A DNA stretch of 64,000 nucleotides. Origin: Cepaea nemoralis. Taxonomy: Eukaryota; Mollusca; Gastropoda; Stylommatophora; Helicidae. The stretch is from the NCBI GenBank assembly GCA_014155875.1, contig JACEFZ010017451.1, positions 238,501-302,500 on the forward strand. Reading direction: 5' to 3'. Position numbers and translations under genes: made by a program. Under the pieces are notes generated by a model that worked only from the letters and a program-made list of their open reading frames with translations, had not been told where the DNA came from and searched no databases. Below are positions 31,060-44,049 of this stretch, piece by piece (the first letter of the stretch is position 1; each line of letters starts with the position of its first letter).

Positions 31060-31670
31060 TAAATATTCTTATAGATGTGTGAATTCTTAAACTGCATAAA
31101 GTCAAAGAATTATTTTGTGAATTCTGGAACTATGATGTGGAATTTCTTAATGAATGTTGAAACTATATGAAGTTGTTGAATTTCTTTGTGAATTCTGATA
31201 TTATGGGAAGCATAGAAATTGTCTGTGCATTCTGAACATATGAAGTTGTAGAATTTCTTTATGAATTCTGAAGCTGAATAAAGTCATTTTTAATTCTGAA
31301 TCTGTTTGAAGGTGTAGAATTTCTCTGTATACTTTGAAGCTGTTGAAATCAGATTTTTCTTATGAATTCTGAAACTATTTGAAGTTGTAGAATTTTATTG
31401 TGAATACTGAAGTTATATGAAGTTGCAGTAAATATTTGCTAATTTTAAAGCATTTCTTTGTGAATTCTAAAGCTGTGTAAAGTCATAATTTTTCTTTGTG
31501 GACTCTGAAACTGCATGACATCTTAGAATTTCTTTATGAAATCAGAAGCTGTATGACATTGTAGAATTTCTTTGTGAATTGTGGAGCTGCATGAAGTTGT
31601 AGAATGTATCTGTGAACTCTGATACTACATGAGATAAAATTTCTCTACGAACACTGAGAGTGAGTGAACT
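31060..31670. repeat. Degenerate ~45-bp repeat
   Basis: tgtagaatttctttgtgaat and tctgaaactgtatgaagttg recur about 12 times with strong divergence, just downstream of the kinesin gene. Confidence 0.8.
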
Positions 31671-31679
31671 CTTCTTCTT

Positions 31680-32110
31680 TCTACCTGTCTTCTGAAATTG
31701 CTAAAGAATACTATTCATCTGATTGGTTGTATGATCACTAGTCTTCTCAAATGTTCTTCATTTCCTCACGTTGCTCTCACTTCACATTTCGTTGCACCTG
31801 AAGAGGCTTAAGACCTCTCAGAAAAAGGAGAAGATTTACAGTGGCAGAGACAGGTAAAGTGGGAACAAGTGAGAATAACGACAGAGTAATTTCACTCTGG
31901 AAAAGTTGCCTCTTGACATTATCCCGCTCCCGATTCTTCCCTAGTGTTCATTGTTCAAAATTTATATACTCTAAAGAGGAGACCATGCGAGAAGAGCAAA
32001 TCAATACAGAATCAAGACAGGACACAAATAAGGGGAAAATTTCTACACAAATAAAATACATAGCAGAAGAACAATATGCACTAAGAAATCTAGTATATAA
32101 CAATTATATA
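31680..32110. other. Intergenic sequence, nothing recognised
   Basis: A 90-codon open frame at 31841-32113 (plus) has a hydrophilic, low-complexity C-terminal half and no recognised domain, so I do not call it a gene. Confidence 0.4.
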
Positions 32111-32760
32111 TAAATTATGGAAGCCATGGTGGCACTTTGGCTAGCAGGCTAATCTTCTGGACCGATGGTCATGTTTTAAAAAAAAGTAGGTTTGGACCAG
32201 ACATGATGCAAATGAACAAGCATTATAATGTAAATTTCGATTCACTAGGCATTAAAATTGCTGAAGATACCGCAAAACTAAACACATAGCTATGACTTCA
32301 GCATGGCGATATATCCTCCTTCTGTCCAAATGGGAGGTCATAATTGGCGATATATTATCCTTCTGCACTGAATCGGTTAAGGCAGACATTTTTTGTTCTT
32401 GACCTAGACCCTCGAACTTGATCCAATCTAAAATAAGTACCAGCACATTTTTGGGGTCACAAAGGTGAGCAGTGTGACATTGAGGCTAGACGCATCGAGT
32501 GCCCATCGGTCTAAAAATATGAGATTAGCACCATATACTCACTACGGCATGAAAAGGGCTCCTTATATACATACAAACCCAGGTTCTGTTGCAGAAACTT
32601 TCTGTGTATGTGTGAATTGTTGGCACCATCACATTTGTGTAAGCCTCAGTGTCGGGAGGAGTAGTTGGCCAGCCCTTCCCTCCCATAGCGAATGACAAGT
32701 GCAGACATCAAACTCTGGTCTGACCGTGCTCTTGCTATTGTTGGCATAAGGTCCTAGCCA
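32110..32760 (+). mobile_element. SINE family E split by dispersed repeat F (inverted copy)
   Basis: 32110-32175 (tggaagccatggtggcactt, head) and 32480-32760 (gagtgcccatcggtctaaaa, gcaccatatactcac) are SINE E parts. 32178-32440 is the reverse complement of the repeat at 16195-16385 (aggtttggaccagacatgat, gaagataccgcaaaact). Confidence 0.6.
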
Positions 32761-32769
32761 TTACACCAA

Positions 32770-32943
32770 CAGGCCTGCTACATATACATATTCGTACTTA
32801 TACAAATTTGCAACATATACAAATTCACTAAATATACAAATATACTACGTATACAAATTTACTACATATTTAAATTTGCTATGTATACAAATTAGCTACA
32901 TATACAAATTCGCTACATATATGAATTCACTATATATACATAT

Positions 32944-32975
<32 letters not shown>

Positions 32976-33055
32976 CCACACACACACACATTTGCTACAT
33001 AAACAAATTTGCTACGTGTACAGATTTGCTACATGTACAAATTCACCACATGTAA
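32770..33055. repeat. ~17-bp AT-rich repeat with a poly(C) run
   Basis: Units of the type tacatatacaaatttgc, about 15 copies, contain a ~29-base C homopolymer at about 32946-32974 followed by (ca)n. Confidence 0.9.
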
Positions 33056-33097
33056 AAAAATAACAAGCCCTAATTACAACCTGTAGTGAACAAGAGG

Positions 33098-33315
33098 AGC
33101 GGCTGGCCGAATGGCTAAGAACACCGGGTTCTCCTTTGGGAGACCCAGGTTCAGATCCTCGGCAAGGTGTGGTTTTGTTTCTATCGGGACAAAAGGAAAA
33201 CTCTAACCTGCACAGATTGTGGCGACTACACTAGCCAGGCGGCCTTAATTTCTCAGGCTGAAGACCGCCCTGTCCTACACAGCAAAGTACTATAGGCAGT
33301 ACATGACAGTGTTTT
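33098..33315 (+). mobile_element. SINE family C (tRNA-Leu-like head)
   Basis: Head gcggctggccgaatggctaa with box B-like ggttcagatcctcgg, then gacaaaaggaaaactctaac, aggcggccttaatttctcag and agtacatgacagtg. It matches 59622-59840 along its length. The head resembles the D-arm and T-arm of a class II (Leu/Ser) tRNA. Confidence 0.85.
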
Positions 33316-33324
33316 TTTTTTGTT

Positions 33325-33375
33325 TGTGTTTGTGTGTGTGAGCGTGCGTGCGTGAGTGAGAGAGAGAGAGAACAG
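33325..33375. repeat. GT/GA simple repeat
   Basis: tgtgtgtgagcgtgcgtg followed by gagagagagag. Confidence 0.85.
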
Positions 33376-33779
33376 GCTGCACATGCTGGTCATTTCAAGA
33401 AAGGGACAGTGGGTGTAATTTTAATTTCAAATAGCTTCAGTACATTATTTTTTAACACTTGCACAAAGGAAGAAGAAGGTACATATTAACATATTAACCT
33501 GTACTACTTAATTGCATGTAACGAGAAAGAATCATTAGGTCAACACAAACACTGGTCCATATATACAACTGTTTATTGCATTGTTAATTCATTCTTTATC
33601 CTGCTGCTCTCGCTCTGTCCATTTTATTTGATTTTATTCACATCAGGCACATACAAATAAGTTTGTATATGTTATTCATTGTTGTACATGACAGTTGAGA
33701 ACCACATGTTGTACATATCATTATGTAACTTGGAACATCATTTTTAACTGTTTATGTGAATTTTCTGTCATGGTTGTTA

Positions 33780-33915
33780 GGGTTTCTTGGCAAGTTTTGC
33801 AGAAAGTAGTTTGCCATTGCCTTCCTTCTGGGCAGTGACTATACTAGTCGGTAGCCATAGCTATTATCTCTCCTGATGAGATTATCTGCCTATCACCGCC
33901 TAGTGAAGACCATAA
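33780..33915 (-). mobile_element. SINE family A-like fragment
   Basis: tttcttggcaagttttgcag and agtagtttgccattgccttc match the SINE A body, minus strand. The head region is diverged. Confidence 0.55.
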
Positions 33916-33929
33916 CCAACAACAATCTG

Positions 33930-34085
33930 TCGGCAAGAGCTGAATATTGAAGAAGGTTGGCTACTAAGACAATAAAACAAAGAAGATTGAAATATTTTGG
34001 TCACTTGAAATGTCATGAAAGTTTGGAGAGAACAATAATGGAGGGGTATGTGCCCGGGAAGAGAGGAAGAGGAAGGCCAAAGAGA
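33930..34085 (+). mobile_element. Non-LTR ORF2 fragment (second family)
   Basis: The plus strand reads KQRRLKYFGHLKCHESLER, then [13 protein letters not shown]. It is the same family as 47215-47535 and 63545-64000. The 28-bp array follows immediately, so it may have grown at this fragment's edge. Confidence 0.65.
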
Positions 34086-34560
34086 AAACTGAAATGTTAC
34101 AATCAGGACTTTTGAGCTGAAATATTACAATCAGGGCTTTTGAGCTGAAATGTTACAACCAGGGCTTTTGAGCTGAAATGTTACAATCAGGGCTTTTGAG
34201 CTGAAATGTTACAATCAGAGCTTTTGAGCTGAAATATTACAATCAGGGCTTTTGAGTTGAAATGTTACAATCAGGGCTTTTGAGCTGAAATGTTACAATC
34301 AGGGCTTTTGAGCTGAAATGTTACAATCACAGCTTTTGAGCTAAAATGTTACAATCAGGGCTTTTGAGCTGAAATATTACAATCAGGGCTTTTGAGCTGA
34401 AATGTTACAATCAGGGCTTTTGAGCTGAAATGTTACAATCAGGGCTTTTGAGCTGAAATGTTACAATCACGGCTTTTGAGCTGAAATGTTACAGTCACGG
34501 CTTTTGAGCTGAAAGTTACAATCAGGGCTTTTGAGCTGAAATGTTACAATCGGGGTTTTT
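34086..34560. repeat. 28-bp minisatellite, about 16 units
   Basis: gaaatgttacaatcagggct tttgagct units, highly similar. Confidence 0.95.
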
Positions 34561-34689
34561 GCAAAATTAATTGAGCAATTAGCCTACTTTATTTGGTGAA
34601 ACGTTTAGTTAGCTCACCACTAAGGTGATGGCTGGAACTGCTTCTCTTTGGTGAGGTGTGTGATGTTAGCTGCAATTGGTGATGTGGCT

Positions 34690-35545
34690 GCAGGATTTAT
34701 TGTACAAAGTTCCTAGATATATTGATAATTGATTATAAAGCTTCTAGATATATTGATGATTGATTATAAATCTTCTAGATACGTTGATGATTGATTATGC
34801 TCCTAGATATATTGATGATTGATTATAAAGCTCCTAGATATATAAATTATAAAGCTCGTAGATATGATGATGATTATGAAGCTCCTAGATATATTGATGA
34901 TTGTTCATAAAGCTCCTAGATTGATTGTTTTTAAATCTCCTAGATTTATTGATGATTTTTTATACAGCTCCTAGATTTATTTATGATTGTTTATACAGCT
35001 CCTAGATATATTGGTGATTAGAAAGCTCCTAGATTTATTGATGATTAGAAAGCTCCTGGATTTATTGATGATTGTTAATACAGCTCCTAGATTTATTGAT
35101 TGTTTTTAAAGCTCCTAGATTTATTGATAATTGTTTATACAGCTCCTAGATTTATTGATGATTAGAAAGCTCCTAGATTTATTGATGATTAGAAAGCTCC
35201 TGGATTTATTGATGATTGTTAATACAGCTCCTAGATTTATTGATTGTTTTTAAAGCTCCTAGATTTATTGATAATTGTTTATAAAGCTCCTAGATTTATT
35301 GATGATTAGAAAGCTCCTAGATTTATTGACAATTGTTTATAAAGCTCCTAGTTTTCTTGATGATTGTTTATAAAACTCCTAGATTTATTGACAATTGTTT
35401 ATAAAGCCCCTAGATTTATTGATGATTGTTTATAAAGCCCCTTGATATATTGATGATTTATAAAGCTCCTAGATTTATTGATGATCGTTTATAAAGCTCC
35501 TAGATTTATTGACAATTGTTTATAAAGCCCCTAGACTTATTGAAT
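34690..35545. repeat. ~30-bp AT-rich minisatellite, about 27 units
   Basis: agctcctagatttattgatg followed by attgtttataa, with deletions. Multi-unit blocks repeat (for example 35000-35110 and 35150-35250). Confidence 0.93.
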
Positions 35546-35839
35546 GTCAAGTCCTGCCCTTGGTTGCCTTGGCAGGAAAATAATCAAGTGATTTTGCAAG
35601 TCTCAAGAGATGAAGACTTAACACTGCACACTCCAGTGGCATTAGGTGCTTTGTGATGACCAGAAACCAGGTTTCTGACTGTTGTGTTACGTATATACAG
35701 ACACTGCTGGCCCATATTATGTTTATAAAGACGTCGGTGGCCCATGCTAATGTGTGGAACATACAGTGAGATGTGTTCTGGTTTTGTCTGATATGTTTCA
35801 GATCTCATTTTTGTGTCCAGGAATATCAAAATCTATTTA

Positions 35840-36470
35840 AATATCTAAGAAAGAACAACAAAAATACTGTCCACAGACAAATCTACTGGTACATGCCAGC
35901 AAAAACTGACAGTCAGTAATGAAGACATTGAAAATATCACACACTTTGAATATCTGGGCTCCATAATCAACAATCGTTAAGACTGTTCACAACAGAAGTA
36001 GACTGGACATAGCAATGCAGAGCTTAAATAGTATTAAGAGGCCATGGCACAACACCAGCACAGACATTCAAGTACAGTTTTAGAACATGTATCTCTTCTT
36101 TGGTAACATGGATGTGAGTTATGGACCACGTCACAGTCACTGAAGAAGCAAATGGGAGTTTATGGACTTCTGTGTTACAGACAAGTTCTTAGAATATCAT
36201 GGACCAAGAAGAAAAAAAATATTGATAAACAAGATCTGACTATTGAAGAAAACTGGTTTATAAACAGTATTGTGTCTCAGAAACTGAAATACTTTGACCA
36301 TGTTAAATTTGACAGGGATTTGAAAAGAACAGTAATGGAAGGTGTGGTTTCTGGAATCAGAAGCACAGGTCAAGCAGCACGAAAATACAAACAGGACATT
36401 GTGGACAAGCTGGACATGAAGACACATCAGGCAGGCCACCTGGCAGTTGGTGAACCATGATGACCAGGAC
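35840..36470 (+). mobile_element. Non-LTR ORF2 C-terminal fragment
   Basis: The plus strand reads LTVSNEDIENITHFEYLGS (the region after the reverse transcriptase), then VLRISWTKKKKNIDKQDLT, and KYFDHVKFDRDLKRTVMEG. Stops and shifts are present. It is a degraded LINE, with no host gene here. Confidence 0.7.
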
Positions 36471-36479
36471 AGAACTTGC

Positions 36480-37600
36480 CATATGATGATGATGTCTAGT
36501 GTGAGCCTGAAGACAAGAGTAGGAAAGCTGTAGAAATGTGGCCGTGTTTATTGACATTGTAACTGCAAAGGCTGGCTTTGTCTTGATATATACAAGAAGA
36601 TTTGTTGTAGCAGATTCTGTGCTGTTTGATTTCTCTGGACATTATCTGACTTGCTGTATAGTCTGTTAAATTCTCTTTGTAACTGGAGGTTGTACTTAAG
36701 AATGTATATACATACATCCACTGTTGCAGTCTTGTTTGTGGACTCTGTGCAATATTGTATCCTTTATTCCATTATATTTATCTCTATCATTATCATCATT
36801 ATTACCCTCACCATCCCTATTTGTGCATTATTCAAGACTATGGCTGTATCGGCATTGACATTCATGTAGGTAGGTAGGGGGAAATACTGATAATGTCTTA
36901 CATGTGGTTAGACTAAGGTTCAACTCCTGCATTTGTCAGTCTAAAGTAAGGAAAAGACAGGTCATCTATTGCTCCGTGCATTCAGACCATCTACTTCTCC
37001 ATGCATTAAAGCCCAGGATGACTTATCACATCACAGATCCCTAGTGAGTTCCTTCTTCAGGACATGTTTATATATGTTTACTCTTCATTTATGGAGGTGG
37101 TACAAATTAAAATGTTTCAGAGTGGCCAGATTTTTGGGACAGGATCATCTATCATTTAACACACACCTACCTCATCTAGTACTCCAGTCTCCTCCCATAG
37201 ATTACACCAGAGGCATCTCAGCCCAGTTTATTGGACAGTTATATAGCAGTGTTGAGGATCCACATGTGTGTAGACAAGAGTCATACAGGCTATAAATATT
37301 CTTTTGGTGTGTAAACAAAATAGGAGAGGAGCCTTTAACACACTTTAAGTGCATGGGGTATGTGGTGATAAGCCCATTTTTATGTAGATCAGGAAAATAA
37401 CGGCTGCAGCAGGATATGACATCATGTGATGATGACAGTTAGGTCTGTGGGATTCATGCGAGAGAGATAGCAAACAGACACAGTGCACGTACCTTACAGT
37501 ATAGCAAACTTGAAACAAACTCGGTTAACGGACATCACATTGGAGAAAATAACAATAATAATGAAACTAAATTAACATAAAGTAACAATATGCTAAACCA
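36480..37600. other. Intergenic sequence, nothing recognised
   Basis: AT-rich, with short open frames lacking recognisable domains. No repeat family was recognised apart from small tagg and tca runs. Confidence 0.4.
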
Positions 37601-37613
37601 CAACAATGCATCT

Positions 37614-37945
37614 GATGTTTTGATCTCAGCGGTCTTTTTCAGGGACAACACAATGAATCGGATGTTTCGATCTCAGCGATCTTCTTCAGGGACAGTACAA
37701 GTAATCAGGGGTTTCGATCTCAGTGATCTTCTTCGGGGACAACACAATGAATCAGACGTTTCGATCTCAGCAATCTTCTTCAGGGACAATACAAGTAATC
37801 GGACGTTTCGATCTCATCGATCTTCTTCAGGGACAATACAAGGAATTGGACGTTTCGATCTCAGCGATCTTCTTCAGGAACAACACAAGAAATTGGATGT
37901 TTCAATCTCAGCGATCTTCTTCAGGGCCAACACAGATCATAACAA
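37614..37945 (-). repeat. 47-bp tandem array with a hammerhead-like core motif, 7 units
   Basis: Seven units. On the minus strand each reads CCTGAAGAAGATCGCTGAGA then TCGAAACGTCC. CTGAAGA fits the hammerhead core CUGANGA; GATC/GATC could pair as a short stem; GAAAC fits the second core strand. An extra A after the first core and the lack of a clear helix I/III make catalysis uncertain. Confidence 0.85.
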
Positions 37946-38574
37946 AATACAGATAAAGATCATAAAGATAAAACTACAAACGTGAATAGTAAGTGGGTAT
38001 CAAACATTAATAGGTTTTGTTTATAGACCAGTCGGCTCTCGGCGAGTAATGCAGTCAGCCAATCGGCTCTTGGTGGGTGATGCAGTTATGTCCATTTTTT
38101 ATGGGTATGTTTTCTCATTTTGTAATGTGGCCTCAGTAGCTGTCTCTTCAGCCTGTTGTTGTCTTTCTACAACTGCCAAGAGATGCTATCATGCATACGG
38201 GTCATTCAGGATTTTGGCCCTTGTCTGAGAAATCTAGACCTCTTATCCACTATCACAGATTCAAGGGGGCAGTATATTATACTTTCAATTTTTATAAGAA
38301 TTCCACAAAATCCAGACCTTGATTTATACCCATGTTAATACTCATCCACAAAATTGAGACCATGATTTATATCCTTATTTATACTCATCCACACAATCCA
38401 GACCATAATTTATACCCATGCTTCTTTCACTATAATCACAATTGCAGGATTTCATTGATTAGTTACTTTTTAGTATGCCAGATTCTGCAGGGCACACGAG
38501 CCGTTAGTGAAATATTTAAAATAAAGTCATTACTATTTGGCAAACATTTATTAACTGGTTCCTGTGCAGAATAG

Positions 38575-38880
38575 GAGGACTGAAATGATATGACAGAGTC
38601 ATGAATGCGAAACTCACTTAGTGAACCATGACGAGGTCATGAATGTAAAGCTCACGAAGTGAACTATGACAGAGTCATGAAGTGAACTATGACAGAGTTG
38701 GGAATGTAAAGCTTATGAAGTGAACCATGACAGTCAGGAATGTCTGGAACTCACAGGGAAACAGAAATAGAGGAGGACGTGTAAAAACATGGAGAAGATC
38801 AAACTGATAAATAGTATATGGAGGGGGCTGGAGGACATGAAGGGGGCTGGAGGACATGGAGGGAGCTACAGAAGATGGCA
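38575..38880. repeat. Short tandem repeats (~35 bp and ~21 bp)
   Basis: gaactatgacagagtcatga and aatgtaaagctca-gaagtg recur about four times at 38590-38735. gagggggctggaggacatg occurs three times at 38820-38870. Confidence 0.75.
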
Positions 38881-39329
38881 AAAGATAAGAGGGCTTGGTG
38901 TCAATTGTTTTAGAGCTTATTCTCCATTGAGGAATGGCATGCAGAAGAGGACAATTTGACATTGTAACAATTTAAAATTGTAGAAAATAAATCAAACTGT
39001 CACCAAATGAATGACATAAGAGAATTTCACTGTTCTGTGTCTGTACTATTTACATTGACATCTGAATGTTTCATTTCTTCATTGCACAAATTGTTTTTCT
39101 CATTGTGATTGTACTGTTTGACCCCTTGGTTGTCACGCTTGCTGCTGATGAACATCTTTGTTTGTGGCTCTCATTATCAGCGGTTGGGTCAGATGTGTTC
39201 TGTCTTTCCGTTGAGAATTGTTATTGAGGCATGATTGTGTTTATAGACACAGAACGCCATTAACAAAATACAGTGCAAACACTTAAGGCAACATCTCTGT
39301 CTCTTGTTTGAAAGTGTTGGGTTTTTTTT

Positions 39330-40830
39330 TCACAACCACACTTGGAGGTAGCGTTTCATCGCTCCACTTCTACCCTTGGAAGTAAATAAATAAATGTTTT
39401 GCATATCCTTTTGAGGACATCGCTGTCAACATCAGCATCTTTCAGCTGATTGTTGATTTCTTGGCAAGATTACACTCAGTAGTTTGCCATTGCTTTCTGA
39501 GTGACCGGCTCAAATACCCTGTAAGTTACAGACACGGAGAGAACCGCTACCAATTCTCGCACAACGTTATGTTACTTACGAGATTACGGAGAAAGTCGTG
39601 TAACCTCTAGACCAGAGAGACCGGCACCCTTGGAAGTAGCATTCCATAATTCCTGACTTTATCGCTCCACTTCTACCCTTTGAAGTAGCATTCCATAATT
39701 CCTGACTTAATCGCTCCACTTCTACCCTTGGAAGTAGCATTCCATAATTCCTGACTTTATCGCTCCACTTCTACCCTTGGAAGTAGCATTCCATAATTCC
39801 TGACTTTATCGCTCCACTTCTACCCTTGGAAGTAGCACTTCATGATTCCTGACTTCATCGCTCCACTTCTACCCTTGGAAGTAGCATACCATAATTCCTG
39901 ACTTCATCGCTCCACTTCTACACTTCAATGTAGCACTCCATAATTCCTGACTTCATCACTCCACTTCTACACTTCAAAGTAGCATTCCATAATTCCTGAC
40001 TTCATCACTCCACTTCTACCCTTCAAAGTAGCATTCCATAATTCCTGACCTCATTGCTCCACTTCTACCCTTGGAAGTAGCATTCCATAATTCCTTACTT
40101 TATCGCTCCACTTCTACCCTTGGAAGTAGCACTCCATAATTCATGACTTCATCGCTCCACTTCTACACTTCAAAGTAGCACTCCATAATTCCTGACTTCA
40201 TCACTCCACTTCTACACTTCAAAGTAGCACTCCATAATTCCTGACTTCATCGCTCCACTTCTACCCTTCAAAGTAGCATTGCATAATTCCTGACTTCATC
40301 GTTCCACTTCTACACTTCAAAGTAGCACTCCATGATTCCTGACTTCATCGCTCCACTTCTACACTTGGAAGTAGCACTCCATAATTCCTGACTTCATCGC
40401 TCCACTTCTACACTTCAAAGTAGCAAACCATAATTCCTGACTTCATTGCTCCACTTCTACACTTGGAAGTAGCACTCCATGATTCCTGACTTCATTGCTC
40501 CACTTCTACCCTTGGAAGTAGCACTCCATGATTCCTGACTTCATCACTCCACTTCTACACTTCAAAGTAGCACTCCATAATTCCTGACTTCATCGCTCCA
40601 CTTCTACACTTCAAAGTAGCACTCCATGATTCCTGACTTCATCGCTCCACTTCTACACTTGGATGTAAAGTTTCATGATTTCTGAATTAGTGACTCCACT
40701 TATACAAATATGGATGTAAAGTTTCATGATTTCTGACTTAGTCACTCCACTTCTACACTTGGATGTAAAGTTTCATGATTTCTGAATTAGTCACTTCACT
40801 TATACACTAAAGTGTAGACGGTTTACGATT
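39330..40830. repeat. 49-bp minisatellite, about 25 units
   Basis: cgctccacttctacccttgg, aagtagcattccataattcc and tgacttcat make the unit. A cttcaaagtagcac variant is interspersed. The last four units (40650-40830) are a diverged form (ggatgtaaagtttcatgatt). A SINE interrupts it at 39385-39625. Confidence 0.95.
39385..39625 (-). mobile_element. SINE family A, full length, with a 13-bp target duplication
   Basis: 241 bp. The duplication acccttggaagta lies at 39372-39384 and 39626-39638, although this word is part of the repeat unit. Tail (aaat)n at the left (minus-strand 3' end), then gcatatccttttgaggacat, gtttgccattgctttctgag, and a head ending ctagaccagagagaccggc. It is the best copy for defining the length of this family. 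Confidence 0.88.
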
Positions 40831-40839
40831 CCATTAACT

Positions 40840-42370
40840 GATATTGAATATTGTATAGTATATGTATCCTATACTTGTACTGTTATGTTTTATTTGTCAT
40901 AATATGGAGTTTAAATACACAAAATCTTGATGGATATACGTACAAGGTATTAAACCTGTACATAGATTCTAATCATTGCTACATCTTCGGCTGTGATCCC
41001 GTATGTTTTAGCTATTGTCCATACATTGTATACGTGTCTGTATTATATTATGATTAATACTGGTAAACTCTATGTTGTGTATGATTATGTTGTATTGTAC
41101 ATATAATTATTCTAATTCATTGCTTATGCCTGTATGTTATTGTATCTATGATGTATTGAGAAACAAAACACAGATATAATGATACTGTTAAAAACTCAGT
41201 GAATTAAATCTATGAAAATGGAAAATGGAATTGATTAGCTTTACAGAGAAGTATTTACAGGTGACAGAATGGATATTGTGGCTAAAAAGCCTGCATCAGC
41301 ATCCCAAAAAGAAAAAACAAAGATACTGGAACAATAAAGCTTTAAAAACTCAAGTAGACTGCTGCTTTCTTTCCATTTATTCATATCAACGTCTGAAAAT
41401 GTACAAAGAAGAAGAAGTTACAAATAGGTCACATAGCTGATGTCCTGGAGTCATTGGAATCCTAGAGTAAGATAATCAGAGTGAGTCGTAGGGCACAAAG
41501 ATGTAAACTGAAAGCCATGTGCTGTGTAGATTAGCTGACCAGAAATGACATAGTAGATAAAGTGTAAACTAAGAGGAAATGAGGGTTGAGGGAAAGTTAA
41601 TATCTATATCTGACCAAGGGTGGGTACTCAGCTGGTTTCATCATAACAGATGCCTCCCAGCTCATCTAGGTCTAGTCACCCATGTTAAAACCCACTGTGG
41701 GACAGACAGATGACTCCCAGCTCAGCTAAGTCTAGTCATCCACTTAAAAACTCACTTTGGGACAAACAGATGACAATTGTGTCCTCTAGGCAACAACAGA
41801 CAAACAAAATGTATAATACTTAACATAAGCCCATCCATTGTATGTGTAAAACATTATGTGACACACATCGGTGGCTCGTATTCTGTTGTGTATTTTTATG
41901 ATGTTTTATACACGTAGGTGTCAGGGCACATGTTACACGTGTCTGAATATTTTTGATTCTAAAAGGTATTTCCATTTATATGTAAGATTGTATGGGTCTG
42001 TAGAGTTAAACCCATACCTTCTGCATGTATTTATGGTATATGACACACACACTGGACAATACATTGTTTGTATGTTTATGTTGATAATACTAGTACTATA
42101 CATTGTGTGTGCATGCATTTTATAATCTAAACACACAAGTGAATAGTAATTTTTGTGGATGTTTACATTGTTTTGATGATGAATGACACGTTGCAGGATA
42201 AGGTCTTAGTCACTTCAGGGCCATAATTCCTGCCCTTATGTCTGTGTTTTATATTAGATTGACTCTAGTTCTTTGTTGTTTTCCCATGATAAACTGTAAA
42301 CAATTCAGACAGTGGTGTCACTATGGTTGGGAGTCTATAGAGCCGCCATTTATGGTGTCACCTCCATGGT
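40840..42370. other. AT-rich intergenic sequence, nothing recognised
   Basis: Contains short hydrophobic open frames (40851-41057, 41871-42125) that look compositional. A ~60-bp near-duplication (gatgactcccagctcagct) lies at 41645-41775. Confidence 0.4.
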
Positions 42371-42379
42371 GTTACTAGA

Positions 42380-43825
42380 GTTGAGAGTCTACATTTAGAG
42401 GTTTGGGAGTCTACATTTAGAGGTTTGGGAGTCTACATTTAGAGGTTTGGGAGTCTACATTTAGAGGGTTGAGAGTCTACATTTAGAGGGTTGAGAGTCT
42501 ACATTTAGAGGGTTGGGAGTATACATTTAGAGATTTGGGAGTCTATAGAGTTGATATTTATGGTGTCACCTCCATGGTGTTACTAGAATTGAGAGTCTAC
42601 ATTTAGAGATTTGGTAGTCTATAGAGTTGATATTTATGGTGTCACCTCCATGGTGTTACTAGAGTTGAGTCTCTACATTTAGAGGGTTGAGAGTCTACAT
42701 TTAGAGGGTTGAGAGTCTACATTTAGAGGGTTGGGAGTTTACAGAGTTGATATTTATGGTGTCACCTCCATGGTGTTACTAGAGTTGAGAGTCTACATTT
42801 AGAGGGTTGAGAGTCTAAATTTAGAGGGTTGGGAGTTTACAGAGTTGATATTTATGGTGTCACCTCCATGGTGTTACTAGAGTTGAGAGTCTACATTTAG
42901 AGGGTTGAGAGTCTACATTTAGAGGTATGGGAATCTTCATTTAGAGGGTTGAGAGTCTACATTTAGAGGGTTGAGAGTCTACATTTAGAGGGTTGGGAGT
43001 TTACATTTAGAGATTTGGGAGTCTATAGAGTTGATATTTATGGTGTCACCTCCATGGTGTTACTAGAGTTGAGAGTCTACATTTAGAGGGTTGAGAGTCT
43101 ACATTTAGAGGGTTGGGAGTTTACAGAGTTGATATTTATGGTGTCACCTCCATGGTGTTACTAGAGTTGGGAGTCTACATTTAGAGGGTTGGGAGTCTAC
43201 ATTTAGAGGGTTGGGAGTCTACATTTAGAGGGTTGGGAGTCTACAGAGTTTATATTTATGGTGTCACCTCCATGGTGTTACTAGAGTTGGGAGTCTACAT
43301 TTAGAGGGTTGGGAGTCTACAGAGTTGATATTTATGGTGTCACCTCCGTGGTGTTACTAGAGTTGAGAGTCTATCTTTAGAGGTTTGGGAGTCTACAGAG
43401 TTGATATTTATGGTGTCACCTCCGTGGTGTTACTAGAGTTGAGAGTCTACATTTAGAGGTTTGGGAGTCTACAGAGTTGATATTCATGGTGTCACCTCCG
43501 TGGTGTTACTAGAGTTGAGAGTCTACATTTAGAGATTTGGGAGTCTACAGAGTTGATATTTATGGTGTCACCTCCGTGGTGTTACTAGAGTTGAGAGTCT
43601 ACATTTAGAGGTTTGGGAGTCTACAGAGTTGATATTCATGGTGTCACCTCCGTGGTGTTACTAGAGTTGAGAGTCTACATTTAGAGGTTTGGGAGTCTAC
43701 AGAGTTGATATTTATGGTGTCACCTCCATGGTGTTACTAGAGTTGAGAGTCTACATTTAGAGGGTTGGGAGTCTACAGAGCTGCCATTATGTAATCACCT
43801 CCGTGGTGTTAGAGGGTTGGAAGTC
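42380..43825. repeat. Composite array: 22-bp units in a ~76-bp higher-order repeat
   Basis: Short units (gagtctacatttagagggtt) run alone at 42390-42530. They alternate with a ~50-bp block (gagttgatatttatggtgtc, acctccatggtgttactaga). From about 43350 to 43740 the two are locked into a regular ~76-bp unit repeated six times. Confidence 0.94.
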
Positions 43826-44049
43826 ATGTCTCATTATCTATCATCGGCTTTCAAGGCTGGAGGTATGGTCAACAACAGATTGAAATATCATATACATCAC
43901 TTCTTTGAGATAGGGGCTTCAGATCTTTGTTGTTGTGGCAATGTTTGAGATAGGTGATTCAGATCTTGATTTTTTTTGGCAATATCCCAATGATGGCCGG
44001 TCACATTCTACTGTCCTGCCCATCATAAGAAACCTAATTATTCATAAGA

